Source: Candidatus Accumulibacter sp. ACC003 (GTDB lineage: Bacteria; Pseudomonadota; Gammaproteobacteria; Burkholderiales; Rhodocyclaceae). From it: a stretch of 64,000 nt of DNA. Made by a program: the position numbers and the translations under genes. Numbering within the stretch: position 1 is the stretch's first letter; each line of letters opens with the position of its first letter. The stretch spans positions 186,001-250,000 of the forward strand of contig NZ_CAJQTX010000007.1 in the NCBI RefSeq assembly GCF_907163085.1, in the 5' to 3' direction. Shown here in pieces: positions 1 to 9,370 of this stretch. The notes below the pieces were generated by a model. The model was not told the origin of the DNA, made no database searches, and saw only the letters and a list, made by a program, of their open reading frames with translations.

Positions 1-150
1 GTCGAGGTAGCCGGCGAAGGTTTATGTTTTAATTGCCATCAGACGGTGCCGCTTGCGGCTCGTTACGACCCCTGCCCAGCCTGCGGTGGGTACCCGGTGC
101 AGGCGACCGGTGGTACCGAGATGCGGGTCAAGGAGCTGGAGGTTGAATAA
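1..150 (+). CDS. hypA: HypA, hydrogenase nickel incorporation protein (3' end only)
   Basis: Only the last 49 codons are inside the window; the frame is open from base 1 and stops at TAA 148-150. The visible part carries the C-terminal zinc ribbon of HypA/HybF: two CxxC pairs (CFNC and CPAC) separated by about a dozen residues, followed by the usual short acidic beta-strand tail (MRVKELEVE). HypA delivers nickel to the hydrogenase large-subunit precursor together with HypB, and the zinc site is its structural element. It is the first visible gene of the hyp operon, 14 bp before hypB. The N-terminal nickel-binding Met-His lies outside the window. Confidence 0.9.
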   Translation, partial: VEVAGEGLCFNCHQTVPLAARYDPCPACGGYPVQATGGTEMRVKELEVE

Positions 151-164
151 TAAGGAGACAGGAG

Positions 165-1220
165 ATGTGTACGACATGCGGTTGCGGTGCCGGGGAGACT
201 CGCATCGGCGAAAAGCGTCTGGCGGACGACTCGGACGGCGCGCACCACCAGCAGGGCCATGCGCCGCCACAGCCGGCGCTTGAGCCGGGCCGCGCCGGGC
301 ACGCCGGGGTGAGCTACCGTGCCGTTGCCGGCGCTGACGGCGGTCATCAGCATGGCGACGGCCACTGGCACGGGCATGGCCACCGGCACGCCGATGGCCA
401 TGAACATTCGCACCAGGAGGCGCACGCGCCGTCGCCGGCGCACGGCGACACCGCTGCCGAAGCGCCAGCGATGACCCCCTCGCGGATGCTGCAGATCGAA
501 CGCGACATCCTGGCCAAGAACGATGGCTATGCCGCGCAGAATCGCCGTCGTTTCGAGGAGCAGGGGATCTTTGCCCTCAACCTGGTGTCCAGCCCCGGCT
601 CGGGGAAAACCAGCCTGCTGTGTCGCAGCATCGAGCGGCTCAAGGAAAAGCTGTCGATGGCGGTGATCGAGGGCGACCAGCAAACCAGTCACGACGCCGA
701 ACGAATCCGCGCCACCGGCGTTGCGGCGGTCCAGATCAACACCGGCAAGGGTTGCCATCTGGACGCGCACATGGTCGGGCACGCGCTGCACGAGCTGGCG
801 CCGGCCGACGATTCGCTGCTGCTGATCGAGAACGTCGGCAATCTCGTCTGTCCTGCGGCCTTTGATCTCGGCGAGGCGCACAAGGTGGTGATCCTGTCGG
901 TCACCGAGGGCGAAGACAAGCCGCTCAAGTATTCTGGAATGTTCCACGCCGCTTCGCTGATGCTGCTCAACAAGATCGACCTGCTGCCTTACGTGTCTTT
1001 CGACAGCGATCTGGCGATCGCCTACGCTCGACGCGTCAATCCGGGCTTGCAGGTGATCCAGCTCTCGGCGACCACCGGCGCGGGCTTCGACGAGTGGTTG
1101 GACTGGCTGAGCGCGGGTTGCGCCGCCAGCCAGGAGAAGAAAACGGCGACGATCGCGGCCCTACGGCGGCGGATCGTCGAACTTGAAGAACGGCTCGCTG
1201 GCGATGGACGGAGGCCCTGA
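165..1220 (+). CDS. hypB: HypB, nickel-binding GTPase for hydrogenase maturation
   Basis: 351 residues. It starts MCTTCGCG, the N-terminal cysteine motif that binds Ni tightly in HypB proteins. A long His-rich stretch follows (about residues 61-87, alternating H and G/D), which typically stores nickel. The GTPase domain begins near residue 105, with the P-loop SPGSGKTS at about 143-150. HypB uses GTP hydrolysis to drive nickel transfer with HypA into the large subunit after the Fe(CN)2CO group is in place. A purine-rich AGGAGACAGGAG precedes the ATG. The His-rich insert makes it longer than short HypB forms (about 220-290 residues). The stop lies 1 bp before the hypF ATG, so the two are probably co-translated. 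Confidence 0.97.
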   Translation: MCTTCGCGAGETRIGEKRLADDSDGAHHQQGHAPPQPALEPGRAGHAGVSYRAVAGADGGHQHGDGHWHGHGHRHADGHEHSHQEAHAPSPAHGDTAAEAPAMTPSRMLQIERDILAKNDGYAAQNRRRFEEQGIFALNLVSSPGSGKTSLLCRSIERLKEKLSMAVIEGDQQTSHDAERIRATGVAAVQINTGKGCHLDAHMVGHALHELAPADDSLLLIENVGNLVCPAAFDLGEAHKVVILSVTEGEDKPLKYSGMFHAASLMLLNKIDLLPYVSFDSDLAIAYARRVNPGLQVIQLSATTGAGFDEWLDWLSAGCAASQEKKTATIAALRRRIVELEERLAGDGRRP

Positions 1221-1221
1221 A

Positions 1222-3525
1222 ATGAGTGGGAACACGGTTTGCCAGAACATCCGCGTCAGCGGCGTTGTTCAGGGTGTTGGTTTTCGCCCCTTCGTCTGGC
1301 GGCTGGCCAAGGAACTGGGTCTTGCCGGCTGGGTTCGCAACGACTCTCGCGGCGTCGAAATCGAGGTTTGCGGTGCCGCGGCGCAGGTGCAAAGTCTTAT
1401 CGACCGGCTCGGCAACGATGCGCCGCCGCTGGCCAAGGTCAATACCGTGGTTACTCGCGACGCGGCACCGGCAGGACATACTGGCCACGATTTCGTGATC
1501 GTCGACAGTCGCAGCGGCCGCGCGGCGACGATGATCGCGCACGATACGGCCGTCTGCCGCGACTGCCTGGCAGAAGTTTTCGAGCCCAGCAGCCGGCGCT
1601 GGCGCTACGCCTTTGCCAACTGCACCAACTGCGGGCCGCGCTATACGATTAGCCGTGGTTTGCCGTACGACCGGGTGCGCACCAGCCTCAAGCCCTTCGT
1701 GATGTGTCCGAAGTGTCAGCACGAGTACCGGCAGCCCGAGAACCGGCGCTTTCACGCCGAGGCCAACTGCTGTCCGAAGTGTGGGCCGCAGCTGTTCCTG
1801 CTCGACGGCGAAGGACATCCCTTGCCCGACGATCCGATCGCCGGCGCGCTGGCCTTGTTGCAGCAGGGGAAGATTGTCGCCATCAAGGGCCTGGGCGGTT
1901 TCCACCTGGTATGCGACGCGCGCAATGCGGTCGCCGTCGCGCTGCTGCGCGAACGCAAGCAACGCGACGAAAAGCCCTTTGTAGTGATGCTCGCCAACGC
2001 GCCATCGGCGGCCACTTTCGTTCAGATGGGGATTGGCGAACCGGGTCTGCTGACGCTGGCCACGCGGCCGGCGATCCTCATCCGCAAGCGCGCCAATTGC
2101 GACGCCGCCTTGCCCGGTGTGGCCCCCGGGCTGGCCTGGCTGGGAGTCATGCTGCCGTACACGCCGCTGCAGTTCCTGCTCTTTCACGAAGCAGCCAAGC
2201 GTCCGCCGGGTATGGGATGGATCGAGCGAGCACAGGATCTGGCGCTGGTCATGACCAGCGCCAACCCCGGTGGCGAACCCCTGGTGATCGGCAACAGCGA
2301 AGCCTTGCTGCGGCTCTACGGTATTGCCGACGCCTTCCTGATGCACGATCGCGAGATCGTCAATCGCTGTGACGACAGCGTCGCGCGCATCACCAGCGGT
2401 GGCCTGCAGTTCATTCGGCGGGCGCGTGGCTACACGCCGCGGGCGATCAAGTTGCCGCTTGCCGGGCCCTCGGTGCTGGCCGTCGGTGGCTGGTTCAAGA
2501 ACACCATTTGCGTCACGCGCGGCGACGAGGCCTTCGTGTCGCCGCATATCGGCGATCTCGACAACGCGGCTGTCTGCGAGTTTCTCGAAGAGAACGTCGT
2601 GCAAATGGTGAAGATGCTGGGCGTCGACCCGGCTATTGTCGCGCACGACCTGCATCCCGATTTTCACTCGACGCATTTTGCGGCCGAGTGCGCGCAGCGC
2701 TGGAACGTGCCCTTGCTCGGCGTCCAGCACCACCACGCGCACGCCGCCGCGATACTCGCCGAACACGCTATCCAGGGTCGGACGCTGGCCCTGGCGCTCG
2801 ATGGTGTCGGCATCGGCAGCGACGGCGCGGCCTGGGGTGGCGAGCTGTTGCGGGTCGATGGCGAGCGTTTCCAGCGCCTCGGCTCTTTAATGCCGCTGGC
2901 GCTGCCGGGTGGCGACCGCGCGGCCGCTGAACCCTGGCGAATGGCCGCGTCGGCACTGCATCGACTGGGCCGCGGCAGCGAGATCGCCGAGCGCTTTGCG
3001 GCGCAGCACGCAGCTCCGGCCGTCGCGCAGATGCTCAGCGGCGGTGTCAATTGCCCGCCGACTTCGAGCATGGGCCGCCTCTTCGACGCCGCTGCCGGCC
3101 TGCTCGGGATCACCCAGGTGATGGCTTATGAGGGCCAGGCGGCGATGCTGCTGGAGGGGCTGGCGCAGCGCTACGGCGACGTCTTGCCGCTCGACATGGG
3201 CTGGGAGATCGCCGGCGATCGCCTCGATCTGCTGCCCTTGCTGGCGGTTCTGGCCGACGAAAAGAATGCCGAGCGTGGCGCCGCTGTTTTTCACGCGACG
3301 CTGATCGCGGCGCTGGGTGACTGGCTGCGCGTCCTGGTTCCCGGCGAACAGGTGGTGGTCGGTAGCGGTGGTTGCTTCCTCAACCAGGTCCTGGTGCGCG
3401 GTCTGCGTGCGCGCCTCAGCGCGCAAGGCATGCGCATCATCGAAGCGCGGCAGCTGCCACCGAACGACGGCGGCCTGAGCCTCGGTCAGGCGTGGGTGGC
3501 CTTGCAGCACCTGGCGCGGCATTAG
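1222..3525 (+). CDS. hypF: HypF, carbamoyltransferase for CN ligand synthesis
   Basis: About 767 residues from ATG 1222, chosen because the acylphosphatase domain begins a few residues later and hypB ends at 1220. Domain order is complete. An acylphosphatase-like domain holds GVVQGVGFRPFVW. A zinc-finger block has two CxxC-(about 18)-CxxC units (CRDC...CTNC, CPKC...CPKC). A YrdC-like domain follows (around KGLGGFHLVCD). The C-terminal Kae1/HypF domain has HDLHPDF and GVQHHHAHAAA as metal/nucleotide-binding motifs. HypF converts carbamoyl phosphate and ATP into carbamoyl-AMP and passes the carbamoyl group to the C-terminal cysteine of HypE, the source of the CN ligands. Nothing appears truncated. 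Confidence 0.97.
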   Translation: MSGNTVCQNIRVSGVVQGVGFRPFVWRLAKELGLAGWVRNDSRGVEIEVCGAAAQVQSLIDRLGNDAPPLAKVNTVVTRDAAPAGHTGHDFVIVDSRSGRAATMIAHDTAVCRDCLAEVFEPSSRRWRYAFANCTNCGPRYTISRGLPYDRVRTSLKPFVMCPKCQHEYRQPENRRFHAEANCCPKCGPQLFLLDGEGHPLPDDPIAGALALLQQGKIVAIKGLGGFHLVCDARNAVAVALLRERKQRDEKPFVVMLANAPSAATFVQMGIGEPGLLTLATRPAILIRKRANCDAALPGVAPGLAWLGVMLPYTPLQFLLFHEAAKRPPGMGWIERAQDLALVMTSANPGGEPLVIGNSEALLRLYGIADAFLMHDREIVNRCDDSVARITSGGLQFIRRARGYTPRAIKLPLAGPSVLAVGGWFKNTICVTRGDEAFVSPHIGDLDNAAVCEFLEENVVQMVKMLGVDPAIVAHDLHPDFHSTHFAAECAQRWNVPLLGVQHHHAHAAAILAEHAIQGRTLALALDGVGIGSDGAAWGGELLRVDGERFQRLGSLMPLALPGGDRAAAEPWRMAASALHRLGRGSEIAERFAAQHAAPAVAQMLSGGVNCPPTSSMGRLFDAAAGLLGITQVMAYEGQAAMLLEGLAQRYGDVLPLDMGWEIAGDRLDLLPLLAVLADEKNAERGAAVFHATLIAALGDWLRVLVPGEQVVVGSGGCFLNQVLVRGLRARLSAQGMRIIEARQLPPNDGGLSLGQAWVALQHLARH

Positions 3526-3538
3526 GCGGACGGCTAGC

Positions 3539-3808
3539 ATGTGTCTTGCGCTGCCGTGCCGAATCGTCGAGCTGCTGCCTGCCGAGCAGGCGCGGATCGA
3601 CGTCGCCGGCGTCGGCAAGGAAATTTCGCTGGCGCTGGTCGAAGACGTCGCCGTCGGTGACTACGTCATCGTGCACGTCGGCTACGCGCTGACCCGGCTC
3701 GATCCGGAAGAGGCCGAAAAGACGCTGGCGCTGTTTGCCGAACTCGGCCAGGCGGCTCTGGAGACATCGCCTAACGGTCATGACATGTTGAGATACCCCA
3801 GATCATGA
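3539..3808 (+). CDS. hypC: HypC, hydrogenase maturation chaperone
   Basis: 89 residues, beginning MCLALPCRIVEL. Cys2 is the invariant HypC/HupF residue that holds the Fe(CN)2CO intermediate with HypD and contacts the large-subunit precursor. The beta-barrel core ends around residue 77. The last 12 or so residues (from NGHD) are atypical because they are encoded inside an inverted repeat (3773-3822) that crosses the 3' end, so the native C-terminus may have been replaced. It lies 13 bp after hypF; the gap to hypD is unusually large for this operon. Confidence 0.95.
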   Translation: MCLALPCRIVELLPAEQARIDVAGVGKEISLALVEDVAVGDYVIVHVGYALTRLDPEEAEKTLALFAELGQAALETSPNGHDMLRYPRS

Positions 3809-3822
3809 AAGTCATGACCGTT
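3773..3822. repeat. 12-bp perfect inverted repeat across the hypC 3' end
   Basis: AACGGTCATGAC (3773-3784) and GTCATGACCGTT (3811-3822) are perfect complements separated by 26 bp. The left arm lies in the hypC coding sequence and the right arm is just past its stop. It could fold as a hairpin at the end of hypC, but no T-run follows, so an intrinsic terminator is unlikely. It looks like an inserted repeat or an mRNA-processing structure. Confidence 0.7.
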
Positions 3823-3871
3823 TCCCTCTTCCCCTGGCCCTTCTCCCGCAAGGGGAGACGGGAGATTCGTG

Positions 3872-3887
3872 AGTCGCGTACGCGACT
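3872..3887. repeat. 16-bp perfect palindrome in the hypC-hypD gap
   Basis: AGTCGCGTACGCGACT is self-complementary over all 16 bases. It lies in the only sizeable gap (about 160 bp) of an otherwise overlapping operon, after a C-rich/G-rich stretch that can also pair (CCCTTCTCCCG with GGGGAGACGGG). It may be an operator, an mRNA-stability hairpin or part of a repeat insertion; the sequence does not say which. Confidence 0.6.
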
Positions 3888-3972
3888 TTCACATTAACGT
3901 TGTTTGACGCGGCATGGCAGCACAGCTTGGGGGGCGGGGAATGCTTTCATCGAGAACTACGGGCTGCCGTCG

Positions 3973-5127
3973 ATGAGGTTCATCGACGAGTTCCGGGACG
4001 GCAAACTGGCGACTGGCCTGGCCGCCGCGATCCGGCAGGCGGCGCGTGACGATCGCGACTACCATTTCATGGAGTTCTGCGGCGGTCATACGCACGCCAT
4101 CGCCCGCTATGGCGTGACCGACCTGCTGCCGCCCAGCGTGCGTCTGATTCATGGTCCCGGCTGCCCGGTCTGCGTGCTGCCGGTCGGCCGCATCGACATG
4201 GCGATTCGCCTGGCGCGCGAAGCCGGCGTCAGCCTGTGCAGTTACGGCGACCCGCTGCGCGTACCGGCGTCGGGTGGGCTGTCGCTGCTCAAGGCGAAAG
4301 CCGCTCTGAACGGCAAGTCCGGCGGCGGCGAGATTCGCATGCTCTATTCGGGCGCTGACGCGCTGGCGCTGGCGCAGCAACACCCCGAGCGGCAGGTCGT
4401 CTTTTTCGCCATCGGCTTTGAGACGACGACGCCGCCGACGGCGGTGTTGATCAAGCAGGCGCAGGCGCTCGGCCTGCGCAATTTCTCGGTGCTCTGCTGC
4501 CACGTGCTGACGCCGTCGGCGATCGCCAGCATCCTCGAGTCGCCCGAAGTCCGACGTTGGGGAACGCTGCCGCTCGACGGTTTCATCGGCCCGGCGCACG
4601 TGTCGACGATCATCGGTACGCGGCCCTACGAGTTCTTCGCCGACGAGTACCGCAAGCCGGTGGTCATCGCCGGCTTCGAACCACTCGACGTGATGCAGGC
4701 GATCCTGATGCTGATCAAGCAGGTCAACGCCGGCCGGGCGTTGGTCGAAAACCAGTTTTCGCGCGCCGTAACGCGTGCCGGCAACCGCAAGGCGCAGCAG
4801 CTGGTGTCTGAAGTCTTCGAGTTGCGGCGCTCGTTTGCCTGGCGGGGACTCGGCGAACTGCCGTATAGCGCACTGCGCATCCGCCGTGAATTCGCCGAGT
4901 TTGACGCCGAGCGGCGCTTCGGCGTCGACTATCAGGCGGTCGAAGATCATCCGGCGTGCGAGTGCGGCGCCGTCCTGCGCGGCGTCAAGCGGCCGCAGGA
5001 GTGCCGCATCTTCGGCAGCGTGTGCACCCCGGAAAACCCGATTGGTTCGTGCATGGTGTCGTCCGAGGGCGCTTGCGCGGCGCATTACTCGTTCGGCCGC
5101 TTTGCCGATCTGGCGGTGGCGTCGTGA
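3973..5127 (+). CDS. hypD: HypD, Fe(CN)2CO assembly scaffold
   Basis: 384 residues from ATG 3973. I prefer this start because HypD proteins begin with a (M)xxxDEFRD segment; the frame is open upstream to 3904 without family resemblance. Signature motifs are present: FCGGHTHAI, GPGCPVCVLP, GFETTTPPTA, and the cysteine-rich C-terminus that ligates the [4Fe-4S] cluster (ECGAVLRG, QECRIFG, SCMVSSEGAC). HypD and HypC form the complex on which CN and CO are attached to iron before transfer to the large subunit. The stop overlaps the hypE GTG start by three bases (GTGA). Confidence 0.96.
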   Translation: MRFIDEFRDGKLATGLAAAIRQAARDDRDYHFMEFCGGHTHAIARYGVTDLLPPSVRLIHGPGCPVCVLPVGRIDMAIRLAREAGVSLCSYGDPLRVPASGGLSLLKAKAALNGKSGGGEIRMLYSGADALALAQQHPERQVVFFAIGFETTTPPTAVLIKQAQALGLRNFSVLCCHVLTPSAIASILESPEVRRWGTLPLDGFIGPAHVSTIIGTRPYEFFADEYRKPVVIAGFEPLDVMQAILMLIKQVNAGRALVENQFSRAVTRAGNRKAQQLVSEVFELRRSFAWRGLGELPYSALRIRREFAEFDAERRFGVDYQAVEDHPACECGAVLRGVKRPQECRIFGSVCTPENPIGSCMVSSEGACAAHYSFGRFADLAVAS

Positions 5128-6173
5128 GTGGCGTGCGCCAGGGCTACGTGCGGCCGCTGGACTTCAAGAATGGCGTCGTCGACATGACGCACGGCGGCGG
5201 CGGCCGGGCGATGGCGCAGCTGATCGACGAACTGTTCGCGCGGCGGCTGGGCAATTCCTACCTGCGCCAGGGTAACGACGGCGCCGTCATGCCGATGCCG
5301 CCGGGCCGGCTGGTGATGTCTACCGACGGGCACGTCGTTTCGCCGCTGTTCTTTCCCGGTGGCGACATCGGCTGCCTGTCGGTCAACGGCACCATCAACG
5401 ACGTCGCCGTGCTCGGCGCGACGCCGCTCTATCTGGCCGCCGGCTTCATTCTCGAGGAGGGATTTCCGCTCGCCGATCTGGCGCGGATCGTCGATTCGAT
5501 GGCCAGCGCGGCGAGCGCTGCCGGCGTGCCGGTGGTCACCGGCGATACCAAGGTCGTCCAGAAGGGGGCCGGCGACGGCGTGTACATCACGACTACCGGC
5601 GTCGGCGTCGTCGCCGATGGCGACGACTTTTCCGGCGACCGCGCGCGCGTCGGCGACCAGATCATCGTTTCCGGCAGTATCGGCGAGCACGGCATGGCGA
5701 TCATGGCGCAACGCGAAAGTATCGGCTTCGCGGCGCAGATCGTTTCCGATACCGCGGCGCTGCACGGCCTGATCGCCGCGATGCGCGCCAGCGGCGCGGC
5801 GATCCGCGCGCTGCGCGACCCGACGCGCGGCGGCGTCGCGACGACGCTCAACGAAATCGCCCGCCAGTCGGGCGTCGGCATGATGCTCCAGGAAAGCGCC
5901 ATCCCGGTGCAGCCCGAGGTCGCCGCCGCGTGCGAATTCCTCGGCCTGGACCCGCTCTATGTGGCCAACGAGGGCAAGTTGCTGGCGATCGTCGCCGCCG
6001 CTGACGCCGATGCGCTACTGGCGGCGATGCGCGCGCATCCCCTGGGTGTGCACGCCGCGGTGATCGGCAGCGTCCATGCCGACGCCCACCATTTCGTCCA
6101 GATGACCACCAGTTTCGGTGGCCGGCGGATCGTCGACTGGCTGACCGGCGAGCAGTTGCCGCGGATCTGCTAA
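5124..6173 (+). CDS. hypE: HypE, thiocarbamate dehydratase for CN ligand synthesis
   Basis: 349 residues from GTG 5124, which overlaps the hypD stop; a longer upstream frame is open but has no family similarity. The protein belongs to the PurM/AIR-synthase fold, with the ATP-binding N-terminal region around DMTHGGGGRAM and the glycine-rich GGDIGCLSVNGTINDVAV. It ends in LPRIC, the hallmark flexible tail whose terminal Cys accepts the carbamoyl group from HypF and is dehydrated to thiocyanate. A second typical motif is DPTRGGVATTLNEIA. The gene is full length and is followed 12 bp later by hypX. Confidence 0.97.
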   Translation: MSGVRQGYVRPLDFKNGVVDMTHGGGGRAMAQLIDELFARRLGNSYLRQGNDGAVMPMPPGRLVMSTDGHVVSPLFFPGGDIGCLSVNGTINDVAVLGATPLYLAAGFILEEGFPLADLARIVDSMASAASAAGVPVVTGDTKVVQKGAGDGVYITTTGVGVVADGDDFSGDRARVGDQIIVSGSIGEHGMAIMAQRESIGFAAQIVSDTAALHGLIAAMRASGAAIRALRDPTRGGVATTLNEIARQSGVGMMLQESAIPVQPEVAAACEFLGLDPLYVANEGKLLAIVAAADADALLAAMRAHPLGVHAAVIGSVHADAHHFVQMTTSFGGRRIVDWLTGEQLPRIC

Positions 6174-6185
6174 GCCGGGACGATC

Positions 6186-7913
6186 GTGCGCATCCTTCTC
6201 CTGTGTCACGCCTTCAACAGTCTCAGCCAGCGCGTCCATAGCGAGCTCGGCGCCCGCGGCCACCAGCTGGCCGTCGAGTTCGATATCGCCGATTCGGTCG
6301 CCGAAGAAGCCGTCGCGCTGTTCCGGCCCGAGCTGATTGTCGCGCCCTACCTGCGGCGGGCGATCCCGGCGTCGATCTGGCAAACGCACACCTGCCTGAT
6401 CGTCCATCCCGGAATCGTCGGCGACCGTGGTCCGTCGGCGCTCGACTGGGCGATCCAGGACGGCGAGCCGGAGTGGGGAGTCACCGTCCTGCAGGCGACC
6501 GGCGAACTCGACGGCGGTCCGGTGTGGGCCAGCGAACGCTTTGCCATGCGCGTCGCCAGCAAGGCTAGCGTCTATCGCCACGAAGTCAGCGAAGCGGCGA
6601 CCAGCGCCGTGCTGCGCGCCGTCGAGCGCTTCGCCAGCGGCACCTTCACGCCGCTGCCGGTCGATGCCGCCGACACCAGCGTGCGTGGCCGCCAGCGACC
6701 CTTGATGAAGCAGGCGCAGCGCGCCATCGACTGGCAGTGCGACAGCAGCGAGGCCATTCTCGCCAGCCTCAACGCCGCCGATGGTTTCCCGGGCGTCGCC
6801 GATCAACTGTTTGGCGAGCCCTGCCGGCTGTTCGACGGCTGCCGTGAAGACACGCTGGCTGGCGGCCCGCCTGGCGCCGTGATCGCCTGGCGCGAAACGG
6901 CGATCCTGCGGGCGACGGTCGATGGCGCGCTATGGATCGGCCATGTCCGGCAATCAGAGCCGGCGACGTCGTTCAAGCTGCCGGCGGCGCAGGTCTTTGC
7001 CGCGCAACTGGCGAATGTTCCGGAGGCGCCGCTGGCCAGCGACCTGCAGCCTTTCGCGCCGCGTGGCGCAACCTGGCAGGACATCCGTTACGAACAGGCC
7101 GGCGGCGTCGGTTTCCTGCATTTCGACTTCTACAACGGCGCCATGAGCACGCGCCAGTGTCAGCGTCTGCTCGCCGCCTGGCGCTGGGCGACGCAGCAGC
7201 CGGTCGCCGTCATCGTCCTGATGGGTGGCCGCGACTACTGGTCGAACGGCATCCACCTGCACAGCATCGAGGCTGCCGAATCACCGGCCGACGAGTCGTG
7301 GGCCAACATCAACGCCATCGACGACCTCGCCGCAGCGATCATCGGCGGCGATCGCCAGTTGACCGTCGCCGCGCTGCAGGGCAATTGTGGCGCCGGTGGC
7401 TGCTTCCTGGCGCGCGCGGCCGACCTGGTCTGGGCGCGCGCTGGCGTTCTCCTCAATCCGCACTACCGCAACATGGGCAACCTCTTCGGTTCGGAGTACT
7501 GGACCTATCTGCTGCCGCCGCGCGTCGGCGTCGAAGGCGCGCAGGCGATGATGCGCAACCGCTTGCCGATGAGCGCCGCCGCCGGCGTCGCGGCGGGCTT
7601 CGTCGACGCCTGCCTGGCGGCCGACCCCGCCGCTTTCCGCGTCGACGTCGCGCGTCGCGCCGGCGAACTGGCGGCGGCGCCCGAACTCGCCGAGCGCTTG
7701 CAGAACAAGCGCGCGCGCCGCCAGGCCGACGAGGCGGCGAAACCGCTGGCCAGCTATCGCGCCGAAGAACTCGCCGAGCTGCAGCGCAACTTCTACGGCT
7801 TCGACCCGAGCTATCACGTTGCCCGCTACCATTTCGTGCACAAGACGCCGCAGTCGTGGACGCCGCGCCATCTGGCGATTCATCGCGAGCTCGGCTGGAG
7901 CGTTCCGGAATGA
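6186..7913 (+). CDS. hypX: HypX/HoxX, formyl-dependent CO ligand synthesis protein
   Basis: 575 residues from GTG 6186. Residues 1 to about 270 resemble formyltetrahydrofolate-dependent transferases, with HPGIVGDRGPSALDWAI and a downstream GVTVLQATGELDGGPVW segment. The C-terminal half is enoyl-CoA hydratase/crotonase-like (VIVLMGGRDYWSNGIHLH, then GNCGAGGCFLARAADLVW). In aerobic hydrogen oxidisers HypX takes a formyl group from formyl-THF to a CoA-type carrier and releases CO for the NiFe site. Its presence suggests that the organism matures hydrogenase in the presence of oxygen. The stop codon overlaps the hoxA start (ATGA), so translation is probably coupled. Confidence 0.93.
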   Translation: MRILLLCHAFNSLSQRVHSELGARGHQLAVEFDIADSVAEEAVALFRPELIVAPYLRRAIPASIWQTHTCLIVHPGIVGDRGPSALDWAIQDGEPEWGVTVLQATGELDGGPVWASERFAMRVASKASVYRHEVSEAATSAVLRAVERFASGTFTPLPVDAADTSVRGRQRPLMKQAQRAIDWQCDSSEAILASLNAADGFPGVADQLFGEPCRLFDGCREDTLAGGPPGAVIAWRETAILRATVDGALWIGHVRQSEPATSFKLPAAQVFAAQLANVPEAPLASDLQPFAPRGATWQDIRYEQAGGVGFLHFDFYNGAMSTRQCQRLLAAWRWATQQPVAVIVLMGGRDYWSNGIHLHSIEAAESPADESWANINAIDDLAAAIIGGDRQLTVAALQGNCGAGGCFLARAADLVWARAGVLLNPHYRNMGNLFGSEYWTYLLPPRVGVEGAQAMMRNRLPMSAAAGVAAGFVDACLAADPAAFRVDVARRAGELAAAPELAERLQNKRARRQADEAAKPLASYRAEELAELQRNFYGFDPSYHVARYHFVHKTPQSWTPRHLAIHRELGWSVPE

Positions 7914-9370
7914 GCGCCAGGGCGCGGCCCAAGCTGCCGACGGTGCTCGTCGTCGACGACGAGCTGCGCTCGCAGGAAGCGCTGCGGCGGACGCTCGAGG
8001 ACGACTTCGAGGTGTTCACCGCGGCCAGCGCCGAAGAGGCGCAGCGGATCATGGAGACCGAGTGGGTGCAGATCATCGTCTGCGACCAGCGCATGCCGCA
8101 GACCACCGGCGTCGAGTTTCTCAAGGCGGTGCGCAGCCAGTGGCCCGACACCTTGCGGATCATCCTCTCGGGTTATACCGACGCCGAAGAAATCATCGCC
8201 GGCGTCAACGAAGCCGGCATCTACCAGTACCTGATGAAGCCCTGGCAGCCCGAGCAGTTGTTGCTGACCTTGCAGACCGCCGCCAAGCTCTATCGCCTGC
8301 AACAGGAGAATCAGCGGCTGTCGCTCGACCTGCGCACCGCCGAACCCGAGCTCGCCCGCCGCGTCGCGATGAAATACGAACGCGTCAAGCGCGAGTTCGG
8401 TCTCGACGGCCTGATTCGCACTCCCGACAGCCCGCTCAACGCGGTCTGCGAACTGATCGAGAAGATCGCGCCTTTCGATCTGTCGGTGCTGATCAGCGGC
8501 GAATCGGGTACCGGCAAGGAGATGCTGGCGCGCGCCATCCACTTCTGCAGCCGCCGCGCCGAAAAACCCTTCGTCGTCGAAAACTGCGGCGCGCTGCCCG
8601 ACCAGTTGCTCGAAGCCGAGCTCTTCGGCTACAAGCGCGGCGCCTTCACCGGCGCTTACGAAGATCGCAGCGGTCGCTTCCAGCAGGCCGACGGCGGCAC
8701 GCTGTTTCTCGACGAAATTGGCGACACCAGCCCGGCTTTCCAGGTCAAGCTGCTGCGCGTCCTGCAGGAAGGCGAGTTCCGGCCGCTCGGCGCAACGCGG
8801 CCGCAATCGACCGACGTCCGCGTCGTCGCCGCCACCCATCACGACCTCGAGGCCGACGTCCGTGCCGGCAGCTTCCGCGAGGATCTCTACTACCGCCTGG
8901 CGACCGTGCCGCTACACGTGCCGGCCTTGCGCGAGCGGGCGATGGACATTCCGCTGCTCGCCGGTCGTCTGCTCGACGCCAGCCAGCGCGTTCTCGGCAA
9001 GAACGTCGACGGCTTCACCACCGAGGCGCTGGCGTGCCTGGCGGCGTATGCGTGGCCGGGCAACGTCCGCGAGTTGCAGAACGAGATCCTGCGCATGCTG
9101 GCGATCGCCGAATCGCCGCGCCTCGGCGCCGACCTGCTGGCGCCGCGCATCCTGCGCACGCCGGCGCTCGACCAGCGCGAAGACGAGCTGCTCGAGCTGA
9201 TCGCCGTCGATGGCGGCCTCAAGGAACGCCTCGAAGGACTCGAAGTGCGGGTCCTCAAGGAGACGCTGATCCGCCACCGCTGGAACAAGTCGCGGGCGGC
9301 CAGCGAATTGGGCCTGTCGCGCGTCGGCCTGCGCCACAAACTGCTGCGTTACGGACTCGAGCGCGGATGA
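7910..9370 (+). CDS. hoxA: HoxA, NtrC-family response regulator of hydrogenase genes
   Basis: 486 residues from ATG 7910. The receiver domain (10-125) has the acidic pair at D16/D17, phospho-acceptor D59 in VCDQRMP and K110. The sigma-54 AAA+ domain has Walker A GESGTGKE (197-204), the GAFTGA loop (244-249) that contacts sigma-54, and Walker [13 protein letters not shown] Fis-type helix-turn-helix is at the C-terminus (about 452-484, [19 protein letters not shown]). In well-studied H2 oxidisers HoxA activates hydrogenase promoters and is controlled by the HoxBC sensor through HoxJ. The stop overlaps the hoxB ATG (ATGA). All catalytic motifs are intact, so it should bind and remodel sigma-54 polymerase. 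Confidence 0.93.
   Translation: MSARARPKLPTVLVVDDELRSQEALRRTLEDDFEVFTAASAEEAQRIMETEWVQIIVCDQRMPQTTGVEFLKAVRSQWPDTLRIILSGYTDAEEIIAGVNEAGIYQYLMKPWQPEQLLLTLQTAAKLYRLQQENQRLSLDLRTAEPELARRVAMKYERVKREFGLDGLIRTPDSPLNAVCELIEKIAPFDLSVLISGESGTGKEMLARAIHFCSRRAEKPFVVENCGALPDQLLEAELFGYKRGAFTGAYEDRSGRFQQADGGTLFLDEIGDTSPAFQVKLLRVLQEGEFRPLGATRPQSTDVRVVAATHHDLEADVRAGSFREDLYYRLATVPLHVPALRERAMDIPLLAGRLLDASQRVLGKNVDGFTTEALACLAAYAWPGNVRELQNEILRMLAIAESPRLGADLLAPRILRTPALDQREDELLELIAVDGGLKERLEGLEVRVLKETLIRHRWNKSRAASELGLSRVGLRHKLLRYGLERG

Noticed and set aside
63-947. Long minus-strand open frame opposite hypB
   Set aside because: A mirror of the GC-rich hypB codons; no family motifs, and hypB itself is unmistakable.
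1036-2766. 576-codon minus-strand frame opposite hypF
   Set aside because: Arises from GC-rich codon bias; the opposite strand encodes every HypF domain.
6932-7909. Plus-strand frame continuous with hoxA upstream of its ATG
   Set aside because: This part is out of frame with HypX and very Arg-rich; HoxA's receiver domain begins right after ATG 7910.
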